Shown: one piece after another, positions 9,451-25,275 of the stretch
Layout of the letters: each line of letters opens with the position of its first letter
Numbering within the stretch: position 1 is the stretch's first letter
Assembly (NCBI RefSeq): GCF_019207085.1
Contig: NZ_JAATOM010000008.1
Coordinates: 206,633 to 270,632 of the forward strand
Reading direction: 5' to 3'
Source of the DNA: Variovorax sp. dw_308
GTDB lineage: Bacteria; Pseudomonadota; Gammaproteobacteria; Burkholderiales; Burkholderiaceae_C
Length of the DNA stretch: 64,000 bases
The notes under the pieces: generated by a model
Databases searched by the model: none
Told to the model about the DNA's origin: nothing
Seen by the model: the letters and a program-made list of their open reading frames with translations, nothing else
Program-made: the position numbers and the translations under genes

Positions 9451-9511
9451 CCGGGCCGCTGGGTGCGCCCTCTTGAAGGGGGTAGCGCCGCAGGCGCTTC
9501 GGGGGTGGGCT
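9418..9511. repeat. Dispersed intergenic repeat, copy A
   Basis: About 94 bases that recur nearly unchanged at 35598-35689. Shared blocks include GCCTGTTCGTGGGCACCCGC, TTTGCCGGGCCGCTGGGTGC and GCGCCGCAGGCGC followed by a GGGGGTGGG tail. The last third recurs alone at 37714-37740. All copies lie between genes and contain small hairpins (for example GCGCC-GCA-GGCGC). The right end touches the last codons of the hydrolase gene at 9510. Confidence 0.8.
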
Positions 9512-10463
9512 AATGTGACCCGACCGGGCCCAGCAGGCGCGGCGTCACGCTCGCCTGCAGCGGCGCGTTCACCGTCACCGGCTTGCTTCCCGCTGCGCGA
9601 TGCTGCTGCGCCGGCGTCCGCCCGGCCACCACCCGCAGCACCCATTCACTCACCACCGCCTGGAAGGTGTGCTGCGAGGCCAGCGTGGTGATGCTGTGGT
9701 CGATCTCGGCGATGAACTGGTAGTCGATGTGCTGGGCGTACGGCTCCGAAGCGAAGCGGCCAAGCTGGTCGCGGCCGCGGTCGCGCACGTGTTTCGTCCC
9801 GGTGTAGAGGAAGAACAGCGCGACGCCACGGCCCACCAGTTCGGTCATCGAGCGGTGGAAGGTCGTCTCCGTTTCCTCGCGCGACACGGCCCGCATGAAG
9901 TTCACTGGCGCCGCCGCCGCCGCGGCCTTGGCCGAGAACTTGCGATGCAGCCAGCGGATGGACTTGGCGATCACGGCCGGGTTGGTCGGCGCGGCCATGG
10001 CGCGGCGCAGGGTCAGCTCCAGTTGCGCACGCCGGCTGGGGAAGGCGTAGCTGTCGAACATCAGGATGCCGACGATGCGCGGGTCCACCATCGCGGCGGC
10101 CATGCCGTTGGTCGAGCCGGAGCACAGGCCGATCACGATGAAGCGGCGGATGCCGAGCATGGTCTCGATGAGGTTCATCGCGGCCTGCATGTCGAACACC
10201 ACCTGCGTCATGTAGTGGTTGGCGCTGGCCGGCGCGCCGCTGTCGCCCAGGCCGGCCAGGTCGAAGCGGATGCTGCTGATGCCGTACTCCGACGACATGT
10301 GCCGTGCCAGCTTGACGTTGGCGCGGTGCGGGCCGACGCGGTGCGTGGCACCCATGTTGAGCATGAGGCAAGCGACGGGCGCCATGCGTCCTTCCTCGCT
10401 CGGCGTCGTGACGATGCCGACGAGGGAACTGTCGCCGCCGAAAAGAACCGGTGTTTCTTTCAT
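9510..10463 (-). CDS. Alpha/beta hydrolase, similar to exosortase-A-associated hydrolase 1
   Basis: A 317-residue cytoplasmic alpha/beta hydrolase. The core fold is visible as LMLNMGATHRVGPHR, the strand ISSIRFDLAGLGDS, and the nucleophile elbow VIGLCSGSTNG. In a normal G-x-Nu-x-G elbow the nucleophile would be Cys114, as in dienelactone hydrolase, though Ser115 is next to it. The C-terminal His candidate is in EIDHSITT. The design resembles the hydrolase 1 proteins found in exosortase-A/EPS clusters, but no exosortase gene is here. It begins one base after the stop of the second hydrolase gene and ends the megasynthase operon. Likely jobs are release or trimming of the assembly-line product. 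The C-terminal tail of about 40 residues is low in order and lies over the start of repeat copy A. Confidence 0.8.
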   Translation of the reverse strand: MKETPVLFGGDSSLVGIVTTPSEEGRMAPVACLMLNMGATHRVGPHRANVKLARHMSSEYGISSIRFDLAGLGDSGAPASANHYMTQVVFDMQAAMNLIETMLGIRRFIVIGLCSGSTNGMAAAMVDPRIVGILMFDSYAFPSRRAQLELTLRRAMAAPTNPAVIAKSIRWLHRKFSAKAAAAAAPVNFMRAVSREETETTFHRSMTELVGRGVALFFLYTGTKHVRDRGRDQLGRFASEPYAQHIDYQFIAEIDHSITTLASQHTFQAVVSEWVLRVVAGRTPAQQHRAAGSKPVTVNAPLQASVTPRLLGPVGSH

Positions 10464-10464
10464 G

Positions 10465-11271
10465 TCACTTACCTACTTCCGCCAGCAGGCGCTGCACAGC
10501 TTCGGCTGGCACCATGGCATTGTGGGGATGTGGATCGGAGACCCATTCCATTGGATGCTTGAAGGGCAGCAGGCGCAACGGCATGTGCCGCGCCAGCTCG
10601 CCCTCGGCCCAATGGCGGGTCGCGACGTCGTCTTCGCTCGCGAGAGCGGTTGTCTGGTAGAGCGCGGTCAGCGGCAGCGAGGCGGCGTCGAGCGCGCGCA
10701 GCTGCCCATGCAGCACCGGCGAGATCTCGAAGCCGAGCAGTTCGCCGGTGAAGGTCTCGGGCGGCTGGGCCAACTGGCGGCGCCATTCGGCCTTGGGCAC
10801 GACGAAGGAGCGCTCCAGTGCGTCGACGTGCCGCTCCCGCAACTGCGAGAGGTAGTCCTTGCCGTCGACGATCGGGTCCCATAGCAACAATCGCGCAGGG
10901 TCGCAGCGCCCGCTGTGCGCAGCCATGATCGCCACCGCCGCACCGAGCCGGGCGCCGAGCCAGACCACGTTGCGCGCCTCGGTCAGGCGGACCAGTTCCT
11001 CGTGGGCCACGCAGACATCGCGACGCCAGCCTTCGAGCTCGGCCTCGGATTCGTCGCCGGGCGAGTCGCCGCTGCCGTAGTAATCGAAGCGCAGCACCGA
11101 CACGCCGGAGCGCGCCAACCGATCCGCCAGCACGCGCACCAGCCGATGCGCGCGGATGGCTTCCTGGCCGAAGGGCGGGCAGATCAGCACTGCCGTTGCG
11201 CCGACCCGTTCGGCAGGGTGGAACAGCCCGAACAACTGGCGTGATGAAGGTCCGAACATGAGCGGGGTCAT
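10465..11271 (-). CDS. Alpha/beta hydrolase-fold protein with Arg in the nucleophile position, like exosortase-A-associated hydrolase 2
   Basis: A 268-residue alpha/beta hydrolase-fold protein. The early strand VLICPPFGQEAIRAHR and the turn RFDYYGSGDSPG are typical, but the elbow reads WLGARLGAAVA, so the nucleophile position is Arg108. The segment LLWDPIVDGKDYLSQL matches the hydrolase 2 proteins of exosortase-A clusters as I remember them, which also carry an Arg there. It may therefore be non-catalytic, or a scaffold or partner for the neighbouring hydrolase. I chose the ATG at 11271 because it overlaps the stop of the phosphopantetheinyl transferase as ATGA; ATGs at 11286 and 11277 are in frame too. 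Confidence 0.75.
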   Translation of the reverse strand: MTPLMFGPSSRQLFGLFHPAERVGATAVLICPPFGQEAIRAHRLVRVLADRLARSGVSVLRFDYYGSGDSPGDESEAELEGWRRDVCVAHEELVRLTEARNVVWLGARLGAAVAIMAAHSGRCDPARLLLWDPIVDGKDYLSQLRERHVDALERSFVVPKAEWRRQLAQPPETFTGELLGFEISPVLHGQLRALDAASLPLTALYQTTALASEDDVATRHWAEGELARHMPLRLLPFKHPMEWVSDPHPHNAMVPAEAVQRLLAEVGK

Positions 11272-11972
11272 GCGCATGCCTCGCATTCCTCGGTTGCGCC
11301 GGCCTTGACGGTCAGCACCATGGCCAGCGCCGCCACCGCGCCGTCGCCGCCGTCGGTGGACACCAGCGCCAGGTGCATCGGCCCGCCGTCCAGCGGCATC
11401 GCCACGTGCATCGCCACCGGCCGGATGCCGACATGGAACGAGCGCGTGTCGAGCCCGAGGCCCACGCCGACAGCCTTGAGGCAGGCTTCCTTGCGCGTCC
11501 AGCAGCGGAAGAAGGCGAGGTCATGCGCCGGCCCGGGCTCGATGGCCGCGAGCGCGGCCTGCTCGGCCTCGTCGAAGTAGTTGGCGGCGAGTTCATCCGC
11601 ATCGGGCATGGGGCGCACCAGTTCGATGTCGACGCCGATCTCGGCCTGCTCGCTCAGCGCGATCAGGCCCACGCCCTGGCTGTGGCTCAGGTTGAAGTGC
11701 ACGCCCGTCGCGGCCTCCAGCTTCGGCTTGCCGAAGCTGCCCGCGGTGAAGTGCAACTGGGCCGCATGGCGGCGCGCCGGGCCGGCAAGCGTCTGGCGCA
11801 GCGCGACGTGGGCCGCCTGGTAGCGGCTGCGGTCGCGTGCGAAGACGAAGCGGCGTGCCCGGTCAGCCTCGGCCTGCGACAGGCCGCGCAGCGCGTCGGG
11901 CGCGGGCGGGGTATCGAGGTCGACGCGCCAGAGCGCGCAGGCCAGTGCCGAGGGGAGTGCCGTGATGGACAT
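11268..11972 (-). CDS. 4'-phosphopantetheinyl transferase (Sfp type)
   Basis: A 234-residue Sfp-class transferase that attaches the phosphopantetheine arm of CoA to carrier-protein serines. The family signatures are present: FNLSHSQG, the magnesium-binding IGVDIE, and FFRCWTRKEACLKAVG (W-x3-KEA-x3-K). It lies directly downstream of the NRPS gene and most likely activates the four carrier domains of the two megasynthases. The ATG at 11972 has AGGA six bases upstream; a TTG six bases earlier is also possible. The start lies nine bases after the NRPS stop, and the stop overlaps the next gene. Confidence 0.95.
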   Translation of the reverse strand: MSITALPSALACALWRVDLDTPPAPDALRGLSQAEADRARRFVFARDRSRYQAAHVALRQTLAGPARRHAAQLHFTAGSFGKPKLEAATGVHFNLSHSQGVGLIALSEQAEIGVDIELVRPMPDADELAANYFDEAEQAALAAIEPGPAHDLAFFRCWTRKEACLKAVGVGLGLDTRSFHVGIRPVAMHVAMPLDGGPMHLALVSTDGGDGAVAALAMVLTVKAGATEECEACA

Positions 11973-11980
11973 GCGCAATC

Positions 11981-16986
<5,006 letters not shown>

Positions 16987-16990
<4 letters not shown>

Positions 16991-19900
16991 GGTTGGATCT
17001 TGATGAACTTGCCCTGTGCGGAGGGGTCAGGAATGAACCACGCGGGTTGGCCGTCCTTGTCGCGGCCGAGCCGGGCGTTCGGGACGGGGGGATGGGCGGC
17101 GTCGAAGCGCTGCACGGCGGCGGCGCGGCGCGGCAGGAATTCAGCTTCCTGCATTTCCGCGATGGATTCCTTGAAGGCCGACTTGATGGTGGCGATGTCC
17201 TGCTGCGAATGCGCGGTCGTCATGAAGCAGGGGAAGTTGTCGAGGATGTGCACGCCGCGGCTGCGCATCATCGCGAACAGCAGGTCCTGCAGCGGGTGGT
17301 CTTCCAGCCAGTGCACGCGCCACAGCGAGGCAAAGTAGCGGATCTCCAGCGGCGCGCCGACCTCGCGGCAGAAGGCCGTGAGTTCGTCGGCCATGGCGGC
17401 CGTGTGCAGGTTGAGTTGCGTCTGCAATGCGTTGCCGGCTTGCTTCAGGTGCAGCAGCGAGGCCTTGCAGGCGGCCAGTGCCAGCGGGTGCCGCACGAAG
17501 GTGCCGGCGAAGTAGGTCACGCCCACGGTCGGCACCGAGGCGTCGCCGTATTGCCAGGCGCCGCCGTCGAGCGCGTCCATGAACTCGCGCTTGCCGGCCA
17601 CCACGCCGACCGGGAAGCCGCCGCCGATCACCTTGCCGTAGCAGGCCAGGTCGGCGCGGATGCCGAAGATCTCCTGCGCGCCGCCGAGATGCGAACGGAA
17701 GCCGGTGATGACCTCGTCGAAGATCAGGCAGGTTTCCGATTTCTCGGTGATGGCGCGCACCTCGCGCAGGAACTCGCGCGGCTGGAAGTCGGGACGGCGG
17801 CTCTGCACCGCCTCGCAGACCACGCAGGCCAGGTCGTCGGCGTTGGCACGGATGAATTCGAGCGATTCGGGCGTGCCGTAGTCGAGCACGCGCACGTCGC
17901 CGAACATGCCCTGCATCACGCCGGGCGCGGCGGACATGCCCTTGGCATTCTTGCCGGCGCGCACAAGCACTTCGTCGAAGGTGCCGTGGTAGGAGCCGCT
18001 GAACAGCACGATGGTGCTGCGCCCGGTGACGGTGCGGGCGATGCGGATGGCGGCCATCACCGATTCGGAGCCGGTGTTGCAGAGGGCGGCGCGGTCGAAG
18101 CCGGTGAGTTCGCAGACCAGTTGCGTGACCTCGGCGGCCAGCGGATGCTGCGGGCCGATCTCGTAGCCGGCGTCGAGCTGCTTGCGGACCGCCTCCTGCA
18201 CGAACTCGGGCTGCCAGCCGAACATGTTCATGCCGAAGCCGTTCAGCACGTCGACGTATTCGTTGCCGTCGATGTCCCAGAGGCGCGAGCCCTTGGAGCG
18301 CTCGACCACGACCTGGTAGGTGATCTCCTTGGTGGTCGGGCGGAAACCGTTGACCACGCGCGGATCGGCCATGTGCGAGCGGTTGTCCTGGGTGAAGGCC
18401 TTGCTCTTGGCGGTGCGGTCGGTGTAGCGGCGCATGAAGGCGGCCAGCCGCGCGCGCTGTCGCTCGGTCGGGTCCTTGCTCTGCGTGTGGATGCGGGCGA
18501 TGGCGCCGAAGGCCTTCTTCACGTCGTACTTGATCGGGCCCTGGGGCTCGGACGGGTCGGCGGGGTCGGTTGCGGCGGTGGCCGGTGCGGCGGCCACCGC
18601 GACAGGCGTTGCGGGTGCGACAGGCACGCTCGCCGCAACGGTGGGGACCACCATGGCGGCCGCTTGCTGCGGTGCGCCGGAGAGCAGCATCAATTGCTGC
18701 TGCATGAGTTGCATCTGCTGGGCGATGACCTGCTGCATCAAGGTACCGCCGGCGGCCGGCAGCGCCAGCGCTTGCACCGGCATCGCCTGCATTGGCATGG
18801 CGGCCTGCGGCAGGAGCTGTGGCGCGGCGACGGTCGCCTGGGCTGCGATGGCAGGCGCCGCTGCGGGCGTGGCATCCGGCGGCAGTGTCACGTCGAGGAA
18901 TTCGCCGAGCGCGTCGAAGCTGCGATAGCTTTCCATCAACTGGCGGAAGCTCAGGTTGACCTTGAAGTGCTTCTTGACCTGGGTGGCGGCCTGGGTGAGC
19001 GTGAGGGAATCCAGGCCCATTTCGACGAAGGGCACGCCGCCGTCGGCGTCGCCCATCTCGATGCCGGAAATTTCCTCGAACAGTTCGCGCAGGCGTGCCG
19101 TCAGGGCGGCGCGGCGCGCAGGGGCGGCGGTGGTGGGTGGGAGTACGGCAGTCATGGTCGGCTCCGGGAGGGGCTGTGAAAGTGGGGCGGCAAGGGCGGG
19201 TGCGGAAGGGGCGATCGCGGCGGCTGGGACAGGGGCCGTGGCTGCGATGTCGACCCAGAAGCGCTTGTGCTCGAAGGGGTAGGTGGGAAGACGCAGGCGC
19301 AGCTTGCGCGCCCGTTCGTCGAGTTTCAGGAGATCGATCTCGACGCCGGTGGCCCAGAGCCGGCCGGCGCCGAGGCGCCATGCGGCGCATTCGTCGGCAG
19401 GCTGGTCGCCCAGCAGCGCGATGGCGGGCGCGGGGAAGGACTTGGTCGCATGCTGGCGGACCAGCGTGGCGAGGGTGTTGCGCGGGCCGACCTCGATGAA
19501 GACGGCGTGCGGCACCTCCGCCATCACGCTGCGCACGGCGGGGGAGAAGCGGACCGCTTCGCGCAGGTGGCGGGCCCAGTAGCGCGGGTCGGTGGCTTCG
19601 GCGTCGGTCAGCAGGTGGCCGGTCAGCGTCGAGTAGATCGGCAGCGTGGGGGCAGAGAGTTGCACCTCGCGCACCAGCGCCTCGAAGGGCGCCACGGCCG
19701 CCTCCATCATGGACGAGTGGAAGGCATGCGAGGTCTGCAGCAGGCGCACCGCGACGCCTTCGGCTTCGAGCGTGGCGCGCAGCGTCTCGATGGCTTCGAA
19801 CGGGCCGGCGGCGACGCAGGCAGTCGGGCCGTTCTCGGCGGCCAGCGAAATGGCGGTCGGCAGGCGGGCTTCGAGGTCGGCCGCTGGCAGGCGCACGCTG

Positions 19901-22900
19901 AGCATCGCGCCGGCGGGCAGGGCCTGCATCAGCGCGCCGCGGCGCGCGACCAGGCGGGCCGCGTCCTCCAGCGACATCACGCCGGCAAGCACCGCGGCGG
20001 CGAACTCACCGACGCTGTGGCCGATGAACGCGGCCGGCTTCAGGCCGAGCGACAGCAATTGGCGCGCAAGTGCATATTCCAGCGTGAACATGGCTGGCTG
20101 GGTCACTGACGTCGGTGACAACGCAGCCAAGTCCGCTGACAACATGCGCTCGCGCATATCGAAACCAAGCACGCCGTCGAAGGCGCGCAGGCATTCATCG
20201 AAGGCGGCGCGGAACACGGCGTCGCCTTCATGGAGGCCCTGGCCCATGCGCGGGTACTGCGCGCCCTGGCCGGGGAACATCAAAACGGGTTGCGGCGCCG
20301 ATGCCGCGACGGTGGCGCTGGCGCGCATCGGCGAATCGGCCTTGCGCAGCGCGGCGACGGCCTGCGCCACGTCGCTGGCGACGAAGACTGCGCGTTGCGC
20401 GAATGCCTTGCGGCCGACGCGCAGGGTGTGGGCAACGTCGGGCAGCGACACGTCCGGGTGCGCGTCGAGGTGGTCGGCCAGGCGCTGGATCGCGGCGGCC
20501 AGCGCGGCGGGCGTGCGGGCGGAGACCTGCAGCAACTGCGGCAGCGACGATGCATCGGAAGGCGCCTGCAGCGGCGCTTCCTCGACGATCACATGCGCGT
20601 TGGTGCCACCGACGCCGAATGCGCTCACGCCGGCGCGGCGCGGCTGTTGCGAGCGCGGCCAGGCGGCGCGTTCGTGCTGGACCTTGAAGGGCGTGGCGCT
20701 GAAGTCGATGGCTGGGTTGGGCGCGTCGTAGTGCAGCGTGGCCGGGAGGGTCTCGTTCTCGAGTGCCAGCACGGTCTTGATCAAGCCACCGGCGCCTGCC
20801 GCCGTGACCATGTGACCGACGTTGCTTTTTAGGGAGCCGATGGCGCTGAAGCCGAGGTCGCTGGTGTAGCGGGCGTAAGCCTGGCGCAGGCCTTCGACCT
20901 CGACCGGGTCGCCCATCGGCGTGGCCGTGCCGTGCGCTTCCACATAGGAGATGCTGCGGGCATCGACGCCAGCGTTGGCCAACGCCGCCGATACGACCGC
21001 CGCCTGGCCCTTGACGCTGGGCGCCGTGAAGCTGGCCTTGGCGCCGCCGTCGTTGTTGATGGCCGCGCCGCGCAGCACTGCATGGATGGTGTCCCCATCG
21101 GCGATCGCGTCGGACAGGCGCTTGAGCAGCACCACCGCCGCGCCGTCGCTGAACACCGTGCCCCTGGCCTGTGCGCTGAAGCTGCGTGTGTGGCCGTCGG
21201 GCGACAGCATCGAGCCTTCGTTGTAGAGATAGCCGCTGCGCGGCGGGCAGGTGACGGATGCGCCTCCGGCCAGCGCCATGTGGCATTGGCCGCTGCGCAG
21301 CGCATGGAAGGCTTGCGCAATCGCCACCAGCGAGGTCGAACAGGCGGTGTGGATCGCGACGGCCGGGCCGGTGAGATTGAGCCTGTTCGCCACGCGCGTG
21401 GTGATGTAGTCCTTCTCGTTGCCCAGCATCACCTGGAACTCGCCGACCGCCTCGATCAGGTCGGGCCGCGTGCTGACGTGGCGCTGGAAGTAGGTCGCGT
21501 TGTACATGCCCGCGTAGACGCCGACCGGTTCGACGCATTGGTCCGGCGCATGGCCTGCGCGTTCGAGGCATTCCCAGCACAGTTCGAGGAACACGCGCTG
21601 CTGCGGATCCATCAACTCGGCTTCCTTCGGGTTGATGCCGAAGAAGGCGGCGTCGAACATCTCGATGCCGTCGATCACGCCGCGCGCCCGCACATAGGAC
21701 GGGTCGGCGCGGAGGGCGGCGCTGACGCCGGCGTCGAGCGTGGCGTCGTCGAAGAAGCTGATGCTTTCGCGGCCCTCGACGAGGTTGGTCCAGAACTGCT
21801 CGACGTCGGCTGCGCCGGGGACGCGGCAGGCCATGCCGATCACGGCGATGGGTTCCTCGGCATCCTTGCGTGCTGCGGGTGCAGCGGCTTGTGCTGCGGC
21901 CACCGGCGTGTCTTCCAGTTCCGCGGCGATCGCCAGCGGCGTCGGGTCGGTGAAGAAGAGGTTGGCGGACAGCGTGCGGCTGCTGTTGCGTTGCAGTTGC
22001 GCCAGCACCTTCAGCACCAGCAGCGAGTTGCCGCCCAGGTCGAAGAAGTTGTCGCGGCGGCCGATCCGGTCCAGGCCCAGCGCACTGGCGAAGGCCTCGC
22101 AGACTTTGCGTTCGGCCTCGCTGCGCGGCGCTTCGAAGGGCTGGGCAAGTTCGGGGCGTTCGCGGGTCGGCTCCGGCAGGGCGCGGCGGTCGAGCTTGCC
22201 GTTGATCGTGACGGGCAGGCGCTCCAGCCAGACCTGTGCGGCCGGCACCATGACTTCGGGCAGGCGGGCCGCGATGTGCGCGCGCAGTTCGTCCCACGGC
22301 ACCGGCGCGTCGCTGGCCACCAGGTAGGCCACGAGCCGGGTCTCGCCGCTGGCGTCCGGCCGCGGCACCACCGCACTGGCGCGCACGCCGGGATGGGTGT
22401 TGAGGGCGGTCTCGATCTCGCCGGTCTCGATGCGATGGCCGCGAATCTTGACCTGGCCGTCGGCGCGGCCGAGGAATTCAATGGTGCCGTCGGCCAGCCA
22501 ACGGGCTTGGTCGCCGGTCCGGTAGAGCCGGTCGCCAGGTGCGCCGAAGGGGTCGGGCACGAAGCGTTCGGCCGTCAGGTCGGGGCGCTGCAGGTAGCCG
22601 CGCGCGAGGCCGCGGCCGCCGATGCAGAGTTCGCCGACGAAGCCGGCTGGCAGCAGGCCGAGCGTGGGCGAGAGGACGTGCAGCGTGGTGTCGGTGATCG
22701 GTTTGCCGATCGGCACCGAGCGCGCATCGGCCGGCAGGTCATGCGGGATGCGATGCGTCGCGGCGAAGGTGGTGCACTCGGTGGGACCGTAGCCGTTGAT
22801 CAGCGTCAGGCCCGGCAGCGCAGCCAGCGCGCGGCGCACATGGGCCACCGACAGCGCCTCGCCGCCGGCCAGAAGCTGGCGCAGGCCGGAAAGATGCGCG

Positions 22901-24243
22901 GGGTTGTCATCGATCACGGCGTTGAACAGCGCGGCCGTGAGCCACGCGGTCTTGACGCCGTGGCTGCCGATGGTGCGTGCGAGGCCGGTGCCGGTGGGCA
23001 TGTCCTCGTCGTGCACGACGCAGCAGCCGCCGTTGAGCAAGGGGCCCCAGATCTCGAGGGTGGAGGCGTCGAATCCCAGCGGCGCCGCATGCAGCATCGG
23101 CTCGTCGGCACGCAGGTCCACATAGGCGGCGTCGACGACCAGACGCAGGATCGAGCGATGGCAGATCTCGATGCCCTTGGGTACGCCGGTCGAGCCGGAG
23201 GTGTACATGACGTAGGCGCGGGCATCGCCATCGACGTCGATGGCCTGTAGCGGCGCGAGGGTTGCCGCGTCGTCGGCTTGTGCATGGTCGAGCCACAGCG
23301 TGACCAGCCCGGAAGGAACGGCCGCGGCGTGTGCATGCTCGCTGACCAGCACCTTGACGCCGGCGTCGGCCAGCATGAACCCGAGTCGCTCGTGCGGGAA
23401 ATCAGGTTGCACCGGCACGTAGGCCGCGCCGGCCTGGAGGATGCCGAGCAAGGCGGCGATGGCGTCGGGCGAGCGTCCCAGCAGCACGCCGACGGCATCG
23501 CCCGCGCGCACGCCTTGCGATTGCAACCGGCGGGCGATGCGTTCGGCGCGCTGGCTCAGTTCGACATAACTCATCGACTGGCCGGCGCCGATCAGCGCCG
23601 TGCGCCCGGCCGCCGCGGCCACCTGCTTCGCAAACAGGCCGTGCACTGTGAGCGCGGGATCGTAGGCGGAAACCGGGCGGTTCCATTCGCTCAGCATGCG
23701 CTGGCTGTCGGCCGGCGTCACGGCGGGCACCTCGGCCAGCGGCGCATCCAGGTCGGCCAGAAGCGCTCGCAGCGTCGTCGCCAGTGTTTCAAGCAGGTGC
23801 GAGGCGGTGGCCGGGTCGGCCTGGCCCGCGGCCGCATCCAGGTGCAGCGCCTGGTGATCGCCGGCCAGGCGCAGTTGTCCCTCGGCGGCGGCGCCGGGGA
23901 GGGTGGCGCCCATCCAGCCGATCGCGGTGTCAGCCATGCCGCCCTCGCGCCGCGCGGCATCCACGCTGGCGATCCATTCGCGGCAAGTGCCCGCCCGTTC
24001 GGTGGGCACGGCGTCAAGCCACAGTTGGCGCAGCAATGACAAGGCCGCGACGTGCGGCGTGTCGGGCAGCCAGCCGGCCTCGGCGGTGGCGCGGCGAAGT
24101 CTCTCGCCGAAGGCCTCGTCGAAGCTGTGATGGAGGATGCAAGGGGCCGCTTGGGCGGCGCTGGATCCGGCGACCGGCGGGAACAGGCCGGGCAGCGACC
24201 CACCGATCTGCGCGGAGGTCACGGGTTCCTGTTGCGTAGCCAT
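16987..24243 (-). CDS. Hybrid NRPS-PKS with C-terminal aminotransferase, A-PCP-KS-AT-ACP-AMT
   Basis: A 2418-residue megasynthase. The first 160 residues look like a shortened condensation-type region without HHxxxDG. Then come adenylation (YTSGSTGVPKG near 347; NGYGPTECT; NGKLDRRAL), carrier (GGNSLLVL, Ser near 736), ketosynthase (active Cys in TACSTS near 967; HGTAT near 1103; NVGH near 1139), acyltransferase (GHSVGEF, Ser near 1409), ACP (EMGLDSLTL near 1745), a Gln/Met-rich linker, and a class III PLP aminotransferase (FDEVITGFR near 2174; CYGKVIGGG with the PLP Lys near 2203). The adenylation code reads D-A-L-W-L-G-G-T-F-K, two conservative changes from the GrsB valine code D-A-F-W-I-G-G-T-F-K. 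No ketoreductase is present, so the beta-keto group is left for the aminotransferase, as in MycA-type enzymes. It is the first gene of the operon. Confidence 0.95.
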
Positions 24244-24611
24244 GGAGTCTGGGTCAGTCGGTTAGCAGTTGATTAACATTGGAGCAGTGAACACGCCGCC
24301 ACTTGCTGCAAGAGAGGAAACATGATGTTTCTGGAGGTAGAAAGTAATGCAAAAGAGTTCATGCCGTGTCCGGTCCCGATATTGCCCTCTTGCAGCCCAA
24401 GGCACATTCACCAAATGGGCTGACCGAACGGCCTATTGCGCTGCACAATCTGTGTCAGTCCATATGCAATCGGTTTCGATTGAGTGGTTGACACCGGAAA
24501 AACTTCACACTCAAAAGATTCTGCGCCCGGTCACGTAGTTTGAATACGAAAAGCCTCGCACACGGGGCGCTCTCCCACGTAAAAGTTACGGGAAGCTGCC
24601 AAATTCCGGAT
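24244..24611. promoter_or_regulatory. Upstream region of the megasynthase operon
   Basis: A 368-base non-coding stretch that must hold the promoter for the minus-strand cluster; the gene on the other side ends here, so it needs no promoter. It is visibly richer in A and T than its flanks. Two small perfect inverted repeats stand out: AAACAT-G-ATGTTT at 24318-24330, about 75 bases before the start codon, and CGTAA-AAG-TTACG at 24578-24590. Either could bind a dimeric regulator. I see no convincing -35/-10 pair and no strong Shine-Dalgarno before the ATG at 24243. Confidence 0.4.
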
Positions 24612-25250
24612 TTAAGGGGCGTTCTCGTCCAGCGCATCACCTGTCAGATGGGTGGTGTCGCTCCAACCCACGAGGGTGAAGCCCTCCGGCGTCCAGAGCA
24701 GGCGGTTGACGGCGGCGTTGCCCAGTTGCCAGGTGCGCGGCGCCTGCAGCTCCTGGCGGGTGGCGGCGCGGTAGAGCACGTCCATGACGCCGCCATGAGC
24801 CACCAGCACGATCAGCTCGCCCGGATGGCGCGCCGCAATGGCCGTGGCGGTCATGACCACACGGTCGCGGAAGACGACCAGCGACTCGCCGCCCTCGGGC
24901 GCGAAGGCAGTGTCCCGGGTGCGCCAGAGGCGAGCCTGCTCCGGCATCTCGGCCTCGATCCAGGCGAAGGTCTTGCCCTCGAAATGACCGAAGCCGCGTT
25001 CCCGCAGCCCTGCATCGCTGACGATGTCGATCCCGTGAGGCGCGGCAATCGCCTGCGCCGTCTGCCAGGCGCGGCTCAGGTCGCTGGCATAGACCGCCGC
25101 AATCGGCTCGCTGGCCAGGGCCTCGCCAAGGCGCGCAGCCTGCCAGGCGCCGGTGGCGTTCAAGGGGATGTCGAGCTGACCCTGCAGCCGCGCGTCGACA
25201 TTCCAGGTGGTTTCCCCGTGGCGAACGGCGATCAGTCGGGTCACATCCAT
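24612..25250 (-). CDS. Histidine phosphatase family protein (phosphoglycerate mutase-like)
   Basis: A 212-residue member of the two-histidine phosphatase superfamily. The catalytic RHGE motif is in LIAVRHGETTWN near residue 10, the Arg/Glu pocket residues are in ASDLSRAWQTA and LRERGFGHFEG, and the second His is in VLVAHGGVMDVL. The GHFEG segment is seen in GpmB- and CobC-type proteins. The substrate is uncertain. The ATG at 25250 places the RHGE motif where the family has it; a longer in-frame extension overlaps the next gene and is unlikely. It is the last gene of a minus-strand run from folB. Confidence 0.88.
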   Translation of the reverse strand: MDVTRLIAVRHGETTWNVDARLQGQLDIPLNATGAWQAARLGEALASEPIAAVYASDLSRAWQTAQAIAAPHGIDIVSDAGLRERGFGHFEGKTFAWIEAEMPEQARLWRTRDTAFAPEGGESLVVFRDRVVMTATAIAARHPGELIVLVAHGGVMDVLYRAATRQELQAPRTWQLGNAAVNRLLWTPEGFTLVGWSDTTHLTGDALDENAP

Positions 25251-25275
25251 CGGGGCGAGCTTAGAACTTTCTGGT

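Noticed and set aside
17141..19390. Long minus-strand frames inside the megasynthase region in other frames
   Set aside because: They are out-of-frame shadows with Arg/Pro-rich, low-information products.
24347..24538. A 63-codon plus-strand frame in the cluster promoter region
   Set aside because: No family features and no conserved-looking product; the region is better explained as control DNA.
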